Positions 1-10,400 of a stretch of 64,000 nt of DNA are shown here, piece after piece. The stretch's first letter is position 1, and each line of letters begins with the position of its first letter. The translations under genes and the position numbers were made by a program. The notes below the pieces were generated by a model, which saw nothing but the letters and a program-made list of their open reading frames with translations, made no database searches and had not been told where the DNA came from. Source of the DNA: Aculops lycopersici (taxonomy: Eukaryota > Arthropoda > Arachnida > Trombidiformes > Eriophyidae); assembly GCA_015350385.1 (NCBI GenBank), contig WNKI01000004.1, positions 3,128,855 to 3,192,854 of the forward strand, given 5' to 3'.

Positions 1-37
1 GAGNNGNGNGNGNNGAGNGAGAGAGAGAGAGAGAGAA
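1..37. repeat. GA microsatellite with scattered undetermined bases
   Basis: Nearly pure GA dinucleotides with isolated N characters at the very start of the window. It looks like the ragged edge of an assembly gap inside a GA repeat. Confidence 0.85.
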
Positions 38-353
38 AACGAAGTGCACATCGACGCCTCGGAGTGAGATAAGTTTTTGAGGAATTTTCAAGTTCATCTA
101 TTCGTCTGGTTTAGTCTATTAATTTGCTGGCGGACTGTCGGGATTTTGTTAATAATATCAACATCATTACGCTCAATTTTAACGCGACTTGCGATTTTCC
201 TTGCGGCCATCTTTTTTATACACCTGTCGAAAAACTTGGGTATCTATTTTTTTTAAATTTCTTTACCAAAACAAAAATTCTAACCACCAAACTCCTCCTG
301 TCGAATCAAACAAAACCTTATCTCGCATCCAAACTACAGATTTATCTATCCAG

Positions 354-558
354 TGCGACGATAATCAAACGCCGGAAGTGACAGCAGCGGACAGTAGCGA
401 GTCAGTTCAAATTGCGGCGACAAGTGCAAACGCAAATGCCAATGATAACACGAATGAGACGAGCGATGACAATAAGCTGGCAGCAAACGAGTGCTGTCGG
501 CTGAACAGTCGCCTCGTCGACTCCATGGGCAAGCTAGTCGAACGAATGCTAAGTGATG
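354..558 (+). CDS. fus: fusilli/ESRP, candidate upstream exon before RRM1 (partial)
   Basis: This open stretch ends at a strong splice donor (GTAAGT at 559). It encodes an S/T/N/D-rich peptide finishing in RLVDSMGKLVERMLSDG. In ESRP/fusilli proteins a similar helix with MG and an M-S-acid end lies just before the first RRM, so I read this as that linker exon. I placed the 5' edge at a possible acceptor (TATCCAG, 353); another is at 339. No ATG opens the frame, so the true start must lie upstream, probably outside the window. The exon ends after codon position 1, while the likely RRM1 acceptor needs codon position 2 to precede it. The direct join is therefore out of frame, and a small exon may be missing between them. 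Confidence 0.45.
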
Positions 559-1437
559 GTAAGTAGCAGCAATCTTCACACTGTGCGGCGCCGCCGCCAG
601 CCACAGGTAGCCGTCAAGTGCTAATTAGTCGAGCCTGCCGGCCATTGTGTTGTGCTACGACTACGACTACGACTACATCGACGACGACTAGAGTAACAGG
701 TGGTGAGGCCAACAAGTTACCTGAACTCTTAGCGTGCAGTGCGACACAAATGCAGTGCCAAAAACACAAAGGCCAAGACAATTGGCCGATTGGCGAGTCA
801 CATGTAACAGCAATTTCTGCGGCCACAGCAGCCTCAGTGGCGGTCCTTATGGTTCACACAAACAAGTGGCTCTTTGCGATCAGATAGTTGGACTCCTCGA
901 GATTGTTGGCTGCTGAAAATTTCAACTCAAATTGTGGACTTCAGGCCGAGAGTTAAACTTAAATTGACCCGCTAGTCATCTGCAACGCTTAGCACTGTGC
1001 CATCAAACTTCCGGTTTCAATGGAAGTTTGGTTGGCGGCGTGAAGATTAGCGCCATTGTTTGTGAGATTGTAGTTATTATTGTGCCTCTTGTTAGTCAAC
1101 CACCATGCCAACAACTGAACTACACTCACCGATCCTCTTGACTAATTTGAATAAACTCCAACTCCAAACTTCAATTGATACTCAAACTCAAACCCCGACT
1201 CGTAGGCCACCAATTTGCGAGGATCGAGCGCATAAAGCGGCGCGTGGAGGTTGGATTGTGGTGAGTAGATGCGGCCATTCATTTATCAGATAGTTTTGCA
1301 GCTAATTAGCGGCCTACCTGAACATTGTCATCTGGTGTCGGGGAATCTACCTTTACTTATTCTTATTAAATTAACTTGACAATCACTCTTTTCTCCCCTG
1401 GAATTCAATGCTTAAAATCAAATCAAACCAAATACAG
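559..1437 (+). other. presumed fusilli intron(s) before the RRM1 exon
   Basis: Non-coding by appearance. It contains an ACG/ACT-rich simple repeat near 655-690, and a GTGAGT donor at 1261 preceded by a good acceptor at 1095 (TTGTTAG). These could bound a 165-nt exon, but its phase fits neither neighbouring exon. No other gene is seen. Confidence 0.4.
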
Positions 1438-1724
1438 TGAGCATGAACCAAGTGAACAGGAGCAACGAGTGGTTCGAGCACGCGGACTTCCTTGGCAAGC
1501 CACAGAGCAGGATATTGCCGACTTCTTTGTTGGCCTCAATATTGCGCGGGGCGGCGTTGGCTTGTGCTTGAGTCGGCAGGGTAGACGAAATGGCGAAGCG
1601 TTGATCCAGTTCGAGAGCCGCGAGCACAGAAATCTAGCTCTCGGTAGACACAAGCACTTTATGGGCCAGCGATACATTGAGGTGTATCGAGCAGGTGGCG
1701 AGGACTTCCTCAGCGTAGCAACAG
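1438..1724 (+). CDS. fus: fusilli/ESRP exon encoding RRM1
   Basis: The peptide RVVRARGLPWQATEQDI, followed by DFFVGLNIARGGVGLCLS, NGEALIQFES and RHKHFMGQRYIEVY, is the first RRM of the epithelial splicing regulator family (ESRP1/2, fusilli), with clear RNP-type beta strands. The protein acts in the nucleus, binding GU-rich RNA to control alternative splicing. The 3' end is secure: GTGAGT at 1725 leaves one base of a Gly codon, completed exactly by the acceptor at 4011-4012. The join gives ATGYNNKALTFLSRGAQVI, collinear with the RRM1-RRM2 linker of the family. The 5' acceptor is probably the ACAG ending at 1437; a second AG lies at 1459. Confidence 0.85.
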
Positions 1725-2141
1725 GTGAGTAGAGTGATTACTATTATTATATTATTATCAGTGTTTGCATTCTTGACAATACCTCATGACGATGAGTCGA
1801 GTCAAGTTGCGTGCTCAAGCATCAGCAGATCAACTTTGGGGTGGTGGCTGGCCATCAATCACCAGAAGGAGAAGTTAATCTATTGGTTTCTCGAGGGATA
1901 CCGATGGAGCTTTACGGCCACTTGTTGGTTGCCTTTCATACACTAGTCAGCAGATGACGAATCAGTCAGTCAACGAGTCTAGCGGCCGGATGGGAAAGCG
2001 AGTGCAAAGTCGGTGCTCTGCAATCAATGTGCCGCGAGTTGTACGGCGCCATTCGTCTGGCTAGCTCTTAGTTAGATAAAAAGCCACTTTATACTCACTA
2101 GCTGGCAGTTCAAACTCTCAAACTCCGCCGACTAGCGAGTG

Positions 2142-2166
2142 GAGAGAGAGAGAGAGAGAGAGAGAG
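2142..2166. repeat. GA microsatellite
   Basis: Uninterrupted GA dinucleotides over about 25 nt in the fusilli intron. Confidence 0.9.
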
Positions 2167-2684
2167 CGAGCAAACCGCGTGGCGCTGATCGGAGAGCCAC
2201 GCCGAGTGTCTTCTCTTGTGGCACCGCCGCCGCTGTTGCGGCTCTGGATAGTGCTATGAGATCGACGATGATGAGTCTCTGGCCGGCAAGCGAGCGAGAG
2301 AAAGAGCAGCAACAAGTGCGCGCCTGCCGTCGCTTTTATCTCTCCTCGCAAAGCAACGAGATCTTTCCTCTCGCTGGCTACGTACGAGTCTCAAGAGAAC
2401 GTTGAGATTGAATTCATTCGTTGGACGAGAGTTAGACGATAGCCGGCAAGGTGAGTTGCTTTTGCTTCTGCTCTCGTCTCCATTTCTGCTTTGCTTTGCT
2501 TTCAATCGGTCGGTTTACTCGCAAAATGCACAGCCACCGATCTAGTTCACCACTAGCAATATCAGCAGAAGCAACGGCTGCAGCAACAAGAGACTGGCCC
2601 GCGACGCACCTGGCAAGCGACGGTGCGAGACTATCTGCCTTTCAACCACCAAGTTGTTGCTCCAATCTCGTTATTGTCGCAGTG

Positions 2685-2781
2685 TGTGATTCCGGTCGCC
2701 TGCAGGTTCTGGCGAGAAAAAATCTCATGATATTTGAATGGCCAATGTGCACGGCAAAACCTGCAGGCGACCGGGATCACA
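2685..2781. repeat. 24-bp inverted repeat with 49-nt spacer
   Basis: Arm 2685-2708 contains CGGTCGCCTGCAGGTT. Arm 2758-2781 is its reverse complement with a single mismatch (T against C) across 24 positions. The spacer is AT-rich with a minor GAGA/TCTC hairpin. It lies inside the fusilli intron, so the pre-mRNA could fold into a long stem; a small foldback transposon or structured RNA is also possible. Confidence 0.85.
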
Positions 2782-2994
2782 GCCCTAGTTTAGAGCGAGT
2801 TACTCTGCTGTGCGGCCGAGGCGACGACAGAGGCGTTGGGGGCAACAGGTTGTCGGTGGCTTGAAACATTTCTTATTCCTATGACTTTATCAGCTAAACG
2901 CTGGAATCTCGCAAAATCACAGCCACTGGCCACAATTTCTATCTCGTGGCGCCACTTGTTGTTTCACTCCATCAGTCTGTTTGTTGTCGTGGTG

Positions 2995-3008
2995 CATCAT
3001 CATCATCA

Positions 3009-3039
<31 letters not shown>

Positions 3040-3040
3040 C
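2995..3040. repeat. CAT/ATT triplet microsatellite
   Basis: Tandem CAT triplets followed by about ten ATT triplets in the fusilli intron. Confidence 0.9.
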
Positions 3041-3795
3041 ATTTCTAATTCTGTCATCATTGCCAATTTTAGGCTAGTTGTTGTTGTTCATTTCAGTTGT
3101 CTGGCTTAGTGGCGTTTGTCGCTGCTGTTGTTGTTAGTTGCGAGATCATCGACGAACGATAATTAAGTCGCGTCAGTGTAGATAGTTCGCACCAACCACT
3201 TGTTGGCTTGGCAGCAAGCTAGAGCTAACAATTTGTGTGTTTGTAGTAAAGGGCGACAGGAGAGCGAGAGATCGGCGCGCAGCAAGAGTGATTTGCGGTG
3301 AAAAAGTGAATGAGAAGCGATAAGCGAATCGGGCGAGCCGACCACTAAAGTGTATACCAACTAAAGTTGGTAGTGTGAGCGGCATAGGCGTCAAAGATCT
3401 CGCACCACGAACCACAACATCTGTTCCATTGCCAACCATGAAGCTCAAGCGAGGAAGAGCGGCCTTAGTGGTGGATAGATAGATGATCCAAAAGAGTCTT
3501 GCCATATTGATTGCCAGTGCGCGAGTGAAGGTCTTGGTTAGATCATCGTGCGAGAGGTTAGTGGGCAGTTTAATTTATGAGACTTTATCTCACTCCCTTA
3601 TGGTAGAAATAGTAGTAGTAGGATTGTAGCTACGACAATCGAGTGATAGTTAGATAGTTGCCGATCAATAGTTATTAATATCTTCATATATTAGTTATAA
3701 ATATATTCAATTTTGAAAAGGTCCCTAGAGAGAATTGGAAAAGATTAATCTGAACTTAAAATAAAGATCAAAAGTCGATTTCGGCGCTCGTCGCC

Positions 3796-6700
3796 ATGTC
3801 GGCCGCCCAACGATCGCCCAAGACCACCAAGGTCAACGATGGTGCTGGTGGCGGCAATGAAAACAAATCCAGTAACAATTTCACTAGCAAACATCTAACT
3901 AAAGCTAATAATAATAATAAGAACAATAATAGCAATAATAATAATAACAATAATAATGCTAACAAGTCGACAACCAAAAACAATCATCACCAACACCGAA
4001 AATACTCTCCAGGTTACAATAACAAGGCGCTGACCTTTCTCTCGCGCGGCGCCCAAGTTATCATACGAATGCGCGGACTTCCATTCACCTGTTCAGCTCA
4101 ACAAATTGTCGACTTTTTCTCGGCCACCCACTTGTTGAGCCAGCGAAATGGATACCGGAACCACAACAACAACAACCATTCCAATAGCAACAAGGATCCA
4201 GCTCACCAAATTCTCAAGGGTTGCGAGGTTCTTGGCGGCGAGGAGGGAGTTTTATTTGTTAAAAACCATGACGATAAGCCAACGGGCGACGCGTTTGTTT
4301 TGTTTGCTACCGAGCAGTTTGCCCAACGAGCCATCCAGAAGCACCACCAAAATGTTGGATCCCGTTACGTGGAACTGTTTCGCTCGAGTGTGTCCGAAGT
4401 GCAACAAGTGCTAAGTATCTCGACGGACCCTCAGCAGCAGCAACAACAACAACAATCGCAGCAAGCGGCAAGTCAGCAAACTTACAATGGCAATGATAGT
4501 GCCAAAGCCTCAAGGTCAAGCCAGCAACAAAAACATCAACAACAACAACAACACCCACAAGTACCACAACAGATTGCCAGCTCAGCCTCGTGGGTCGGCA
4601 GCCAGAAGCCGGCTAGCTCTACAGGCGGCTTTACCTGGGCGCAAGTGGCCACGAGCGGAGCCACCACCGCCGCCGCCGCCGCCACCGTTGCAAAGCCGTT
4701 GACTAACGAGGCTCAAGAGCAACAGGTGTCGGATTCAGTAAGTGTTGTGGTTACTGAGACCAAGAAGGAAGAGTTTTCAGTGGCCAAAAAGAGAGAAAGT
4801 GAGCCAAGATCAAGCTCAAGTGTCGCCGACTTACTATCGACTTCCGGTTGCAGTGATGATGTCAACTATCCAACTTTAGAAAAGAGCGGCGAGCATCAGC
4901 ATCAATCCAGTGCCCAGTCTACGGACTCTAGTGCCTTTGACAACAATAGCATCAATAGCTCGTCGGTGGAATCCTCGTCCTGCAACTCGCCCAGCGCCAA
5001 GTCGTCGAGCCAAGATAACCACCATGACCAATCGCAGCAAGATCAACAGGTGGGCGCGGCATCAAGTCAGCTGGCCTCCTCAAAGGCAACAAAGCTAAAA
5101 GTGACAGCAAAATCAGCCGACGAAATGAACTCGTCGCCGTCGTCGTCGTCGTCGTCGCAAAATTGCGGCGCCAACTCGCAGAGTCCAGTCTCGACTCTTT
5201 CCGTCGCCTCAAGTTTCAAGTCATCTCATCATCACCATCAAAATGACGCAAGTCAGTCGTTGCATAAAACAAAACATAATCGTAATAATCAAGCCGCAGC
5301 AAGCAGTCAGCAGCAGCAACAGTCGCCAACGATGCAACATAATCAGCACCGAGTCTCTAGCCACAACTCGACCTATGTCAAGGGCAACCACCAGAACAAT
5401 GGCCAACAAGCTCGCTATTGGCACCAGCAACAGATGGCAGCAACCGGTGGTCAGCACCAACACCACCACAACCACCATCACCACCACCAACAACAACACA
5501 ACCATTATCAGCAGTCTCAGTTCCAACACCAGCAAGTTCCTCTAAACTATGATCCAAATGCGCATTACATGCAAGCAGGTCGCCTCTACGGCCATCACCA
5601 GCATCAGGTGACCGCCATGCACCCAATGGCCATGGCCGCCTACCATCAAGCGTTTCAGAACCAAGCTTACCTGCCGCCGCCGCCGCCGCACCAACAGCCG
5701 CAGCATGCCAGGTACCCCATGTACCCTTATCATCAGCACAACTTCGCGCCACAGCCTCATCATATAGCCGGCGCTGCAGCTGCAACAACAACAAGTGGCG
5801 CCAACACCAGTGACTCAAATAAGCAGCCATCAACTAGCGGCTCGCCAAACGAAATGGCCAGCCAACAACAGCAGCAGCAAGTGGCTGGAATTTATGAGGT
5901 TCAACAACAGGCAACAGATGGAATGGACACAAGCAAACGCGATTGCATTCGCCTCAGGGGCCTCCCTTTTGAGGCTCAGGTTGAGGATGTGCTATACTTT
6001 TTGGGCGAAAGAGGAAAGAGTATCCTCTACCAGGGTGTCCACATGGTTTACAGTGCTCAGGGGCAGCCAACTGGCGAGGCAGTGATTCAAATGAACAACT
6101 GCCAATCGGCAGCGGCAGCCGCCCAGGAGTACCACAAGAAGGTGATGACGGTGGGCAAGAAGCAGAGATACATTGAGGTTATTCCAAGTTCCATAGATGA
6201 GATGAGTCCAATGCTCGGCCTAGGCGCCTTCATGGGTCATCATCACCACCATCAACCAGGCCAGGCCGCGTACATAGCAGCGCCTGCACCGCCACCACCA
6301 TCAGTGGCACCCATGAGCGCACCACCCGCGCCGCATCCAATGCATTTGCCCTACCAACCGCATTACGCTCACCACCACCATCCTAACCAACAACAAATGG
6401 TGGCTGGCTCCATGGTTCCAAGTGCAAGTGGCGCCTACTCGCCCACTGAACATTCGTCCATTGAGGTTTCAAGCAGCCAGGTAATTGCGTCAAATGATAC
6501 TGCGAAGTCGCCAGCGTCAGGTGCAACTGACACTGTGCCAGCGCCAGAGGCGGCAATCAATCACTCGGCAGCGGAAGTTGCGGAACCGGCAACCGGAGGT
6601 AAGCCCACGACACCAGTCAAGGCAAACATCGAGTCTCTACCTTCGTCTTCGTCCGTGTCCACTACATCGGATGTCATGGAGTTACCGCAAGTTCCGGTGG

Positions 6701-6840
6701 TAGCGGCGGCGGCCCCACAAGCATCTGCAGCGGCTCACACGAATCTAGTTCCGGCGGCTGCCGCCCACACGGCCGCAGCCTACTATCCAATTCTCTACTA
6801 TTACCCTCACCAACAAATGGTTGCATCACCTTATCAATGA
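3796..6840 (+). CDS. fus: fusilli/ESRP final exon (RRM2, RRM3); internal ATG for a possible short form
   Basis: Splicing regulator of the ESRP/fusilli family. In the RRM1-containing transcript this exon starts at 4013. The stretch 3796-4012 is an in-frame extension with its own ATG (context CGCCATG). Counting from that ATG, RRM2 begins near residue 85 (VIIRMRGLPF, then PTGDAFVLFA and SRYVELFRSS) and is split by a roughly 35-residue Asn/His-rich insertion. RRM3 lies near 715-800 (DCIRLRGLPFEAQVEDVLYF, then PTGEAVIQM and QRYIEVIPSS). The rest is Gln, His, Ser and Asn-rich low complexity, and the C-terminus has Tyr/Pro/His-rich blocks. The frame stops at 6838-6840 with no canonical AATAAA soon after. 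It is convergent with Neuroglian. The family call is firm; isoform structure is inferred. Confidence 0.9.
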   Translation: MSAAQRSPKTTKVNDGAGGGNENKSSNNFTSKHLTKANNNNKNNNSNNNNNNNNANKSTTKNNHHQHRKYSPGYNNKALTFLSRGAQVIIRMRGLPFTCSAQQIVDFFSATHLLSQRNGYRNHNNNNHSNSNKDPAHQILKGCEVLGGEEGVLFVKNHDDKPTGDAFVLFATEQFAQRAIQKHHQNVGSRYVELFRSSVSEVQQVLSISTDPQQQQQQQQSQQAASQQTYNGNDSAKASRSSQQQKHQQQQQHPQVPQQIASSASWVGSQKPASSTGGFTWAQVATSGATTAAAAATVAKPLTNEAQEQQVSDSVSVVVTETKKEEFSVAKKRESEPRSSSSVADLLSTSGCSDDVNYPTLEKSGEHQHQSSAQSTDSSAFDNNSINSSSVESSSCNSPSAKSSSQDNHHDQSQQDQQVGAASSQLASSKATKLKVTAKSADEMNSSPSSSSSSQNCGANSQSPVSTLSVASSFKSSHHHHQNDASQSLHKTKHNRNNQAAASSQQQQQSPTMQHNQHRVSSHNSTYVKGNHQNNGQQARYWHQQQMAATGGQHQHHHNHHHHHQQQHNHYQQSQFQHQQVPLNYDPNAHYMQAGRLYGHHQHQVTAMHPMAMAAYHQAFQNQAYLPPPPPHQQPQHARYPMYPYHQHNFAPQPHHIAGAAAATTTSGANTSDSNKQPSTSGSPNEMASQQQQQQVAGIYEVQQQATDGMDTSKRDCIRLRGLPFEAQVEDVLYFLGERGKSILYQGVHMVYSAQGQPTGEAVIQMNNCQSAAAAAQEYHKKVMTVGKKQRYIEVIPSSIDEMSPMLGLGAFMGHHHHHQPGQAAYIAAPAPPPPSVAPMSAPPAPHPMHLPYQPHYAHHHHPNQQQMVAGSMVPSASGAYSPTEHSSIEVSSSQVIASNDTAKSPASGATDTVPAPEAAINHSAAEVAEPATGGKPTTPVKANIESLPSSSSVSTTSDVMELPQVPVVAAAAPQASAAAHTNLVPAAAAHTAAAYYPILYYYPHQQMVASPYQ

Positions 6841-7448
6841 GAATAGAGGAACGCAAAAGACTAATTGAAAGAAGGAGAGAGATATCACTTGTTTGTGGTG
6901 CCAAATTGAAAATCGAATTGAGTCGAGGAGATCAGATATAGAGAATGATAGAGGAAGATAGAAACTATCCATCTCCGGAAATCCAATGAGAACGTACATT
7001 ACAATTCAATGTTAACGATGGTTAAAGCACTCGAGCCCTTTATAAGAGCTAGCCAACAAAAAAAAACACGATAAAACTACTACGTGAGGATCTACAAACA
7101 CAATTACCACAAATTAAACAAACATTATACGTCTACAAAGCATGATGTTGGTTATATCTCACATGATTAGTGGTACTGGTTTAGAAATGCTTCGGCTCTT
7201 GCCTTTAATTTAATGTGTGATTCTTCAGCAATTGATACTAATGATGATGATCTTGAAAAAGGTAAAAGGTTCTCATCGTGATTTATGCCATCGACAATGG
7301 TCATGTCGCGTTCACTTACGCAATGAGTAATAGTTGTGGCGCTCGTTTGTTTTTGTGTATAAGACCAGGGTTTGGGGTATAAAATAGGATATATTATGTT
7401 CTTGGGATATTTTCTTTTACAACTTATCAAGTTCACTTAAGTTGAGGC
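6841..7448. other. spacer between convergent fusilli and Neuroglian ends
   Basis: Holds the 3' UTR of fusilli (+) and of Neuroglian (-). I see no AATAAA on either strand. A minus-strand open frame at 7167-7436 has no ATG at its edge and no recognised domain, so it is not called as a gene. Confidence 0.6.
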
Positions 7449-10400
7449 CTAAACAAAAGTTGCCACTCCCGGCGTCTGGATTGTAGGCAAGTCGTGTTTC
7501 CGCTTCACTCCATACTGGCCAATGAAGCTTCCGTCCTCCTCAAACTTTGACCGATCGCCCTCGTAATCGGTTAGCGAATCGTCGTCCGAGTCTTCGAGAC
7601 TATTCATCGAATGCTCGGCTCCTCGGAGCGGTTTGGTAACGCTGGATTGGACGCCCTTGTACTCGTCAAATCCGTCCTCCAAATCGTCGGTATCTTGTCC
7701 TAAAGCTATTTCTTTTTCATGTACCAAGTATTTGCCGCCGCGGTTTTGTTTGACAAAACAAACGAGGAAAAAGATAATTATGGATAGAGCTATGGCACAG
7801 ATGAGACCAATCAACCAGCCGGGATCGCCTAGTGGATCAGAGGAGGAACGATATATGTATCCATTTGTGGCAACTTCGTCAATCTTACTCGCAGTCTGAT
7901 ACTTTCCATCCACAGACACAACGCGAACCTCGTAGATACTGCTGAGATCTAGACCCTTCACAGAGATTGAGTCCATGTTGGCCTCCATCGGAGTCCGTTG
8001 CCATTGGCTCTGGCCCACTTTTCTGTATTGCACATAAAACATGCTACCCGGTTTGTTGCGCCGATAGTTGGGTAACCAGGTCACGCGAATACCAAAGCTT
8101 CCCTCCACTTCCGGTAGCTTGGTCCAAGCAAATCCGGGTTCATCGGGTACGATTTCACCCTTGTCATTGGTGGTTGCCTCAATGAAGTATGGGGCTCCCT
8201 CGCCAACACGTGTCTTAGCGTGAATGGTGACGCGATACTTGGAATTCGACTTAAGCCCGGCAAGTTTTGCCTTAGTTTCAGTGGGATCGTCGATAGAGGG
8301 ACGGCGCTTCGATTTTCCCTTTAGCTCCGTACCGGCAACTTCCTCGTAATAGATTTCGTAGCCCACTAACAAACCGTTAATTTTTTCTGGGCGTTTCCAA
8401 ACTAAGTACAACGCGTTTGAGCCCATAGGTGTGGCAATCAACTGGGGCACGGCCTCAGGTACACCCTCGGGCGTTTGCACTGTGATTGCATTGGATGGTG
8501 GTCCAGTGTAGAGTTCATTCGCCGCCATCACCTGAACTGTGTTGTTTGCAAATGGTTTTAATATCTCCACCTCGGCCGAGGTTACATTGCCTAACATCAC
8601 TTCCTGCGTTCTAAAGTCGCGGTCCTCTCGGTCGGCCCAAGCTTGAATTTTGTATCCCTTAAAGCGACCGCGAATTGATTCTGATGATACTCCATCCCAG
8701 GTAAACAAACCCTTGCTTGGTGAGATCAACTTTACCAATCTAAAATTTTTAGGTTCCTGTGTAGGTAAATCCTGACCTGAATAGCCAATCACCTCATCGG
8801 GTGCCATCGACGACTGACCCAACGAGTTGTGAGCCTCTACTTTGATTCGGTAGGGTACAAATGTAGGCTGATTCATAATCACATACTTGCTTTCCTTCCA
8901 ATCCTTGATATCGTGAGTATTATACTCGGCACTTGGTATATCTTCGCGCTTCCAGTAAACTTTATAAAAGAATCCGGGCGCATTGTGCTGTTTCCGATCC
9001 ATTGCAGTCCACGAGATGACCAGATTGTTTGGTGTGGTTCCCTTGCCCTTGACGTCAGTTGGATTCGTAAATGGGGTCGCCTTGTCCGAGGTGCAAGTAG
9101 ACGAGGGTTCACTGGGTAAACTTTGGCCAATTTTGTTTCTAGCAATTACTCTAAAGGTATAATTTAACCAGGGAGCTAGACTGAGGGTAAATCTTGGATC
9201 CGAGGCGGGCACATTGAAGAAGGCACTTTCCCAAACATCCGGCTTGGCACTTGTGTTTTGTTGAATATCATAGCTCAATATGGGAGCTCGCCTATCACCA
9301 GTTGAAGTCCATTGAAGTGTTGCTCGAAGACTATCGCATTCCAAGTTTGTTATCCTAGGGGGATTTGGCACATCCTGAACCGTTAGAGTAGCTGAGGCCG
9401 AATCTTGGTCAAGTTGTGTTTTTGCTAAACATGTGTAGTTGCCCGAATCTAACTCCTTGGTCTTGGTGATAGATAGGGAGTTGTCTCTAGATTGAATCAT
9501 TCGAGGATCAGATTCAAGATCAATTCGCTTTCCATTATACAACCAAATCACCTCTTGGTTTAGCGATGTATCCGATTCAGCATTACACCTTAGCACGGCC
9601 ATTTTACCTGCCGGCAACTCAATACTCTCGGGTTTCTGCAAGATTGATGTTCTAATCTTGACGTGCAGTTCTCCCTCCACTGTGACCTCATTGAACTTGT
9701 TGGCCGCTCGGCATTGATACATTCCCTGGTCGTTTGGCATGACGTAATCGATTTGTAAGTCACCATTGTCTAATACTTTGTATCTTCCACCGCTGAGCTC
9801 GACGTTTTCTCGACGCCACTTGATCTTCGGCTTAGGGGCACCGAAAACCCGACATCTTAGGGTGATAGTTGAAGCTTGAACTGCTAGGGCCACTTTTTCG
9901 GGTGGCTCTAAGACAACAGGTGCCAAGTCTAGGACGTTTAGGTAGAAGTCCCTGAAGGCATAGCCGTGAATGTTTGAGGCGTTACACTGGTAGACTCCCA
10001 TGTCTGTTTTCTTTAGCAGATCAATTGACAGAGTACTGCCCTCAATTCTAATTGATGGTCGCTTCTGCAAGTTTAGTGGCTGACCGTTGAGTAACCACTC
10101 CAAGTTTGGCTTTGGTTTTCCCTCGGCCATGCACTCGAATTGGACACTCTCATCTTGGGCTGCATTTACATTACTTGGTGCCCGAATCCAATAAGGCGCT
10201 GATGCAACTGTGACTTGCATAGCATGAGACAATTGACTTCCGTGCCCGTTGCTCGCGGTACACTCGTAGGTTCCCTCATCGGATTCCTCAATTTCCTTGA
10301 TAACAAGTGTTTTACCAAAATTTACATAGGAAAAGCGATTGCCCTCTAGACTACCGCCCTTTTTCCGCCAAACCACATCAGGCAGGGGAGTTCCTCCATA

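Larger units (their letters stand above)
1725..4012 (+). other. fusilli intron between RRM1 and RRM2 exons, possible alternative promoter region
   Basis: About 2.3 kb long, which is large for this gene-dense, intron-poor window. It holds a GA microsatellite (2142-2166), a strong inverted repeat (2685-2781) and CAT/ATT triplets (2995-3040). The last 217 nt are open and in frame with the next exon from an ATG at 3796, so part of this intron may be a first exon of a shorter isoform. The acceptor used by the RRM1-containing transcript is CTCTCCAG, ending at 4012. Confidence 0.6.

Noticed and set aside
7167..7436. Minus-strand frame just beyond the Neuroglian stop, considered as an alternative C-terminal exon
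   Set aside because: Fly Nrg has alternative ends after FIGQY, but here the donor is weak, no good acceptor is visible and the peptide matches neither known tail.
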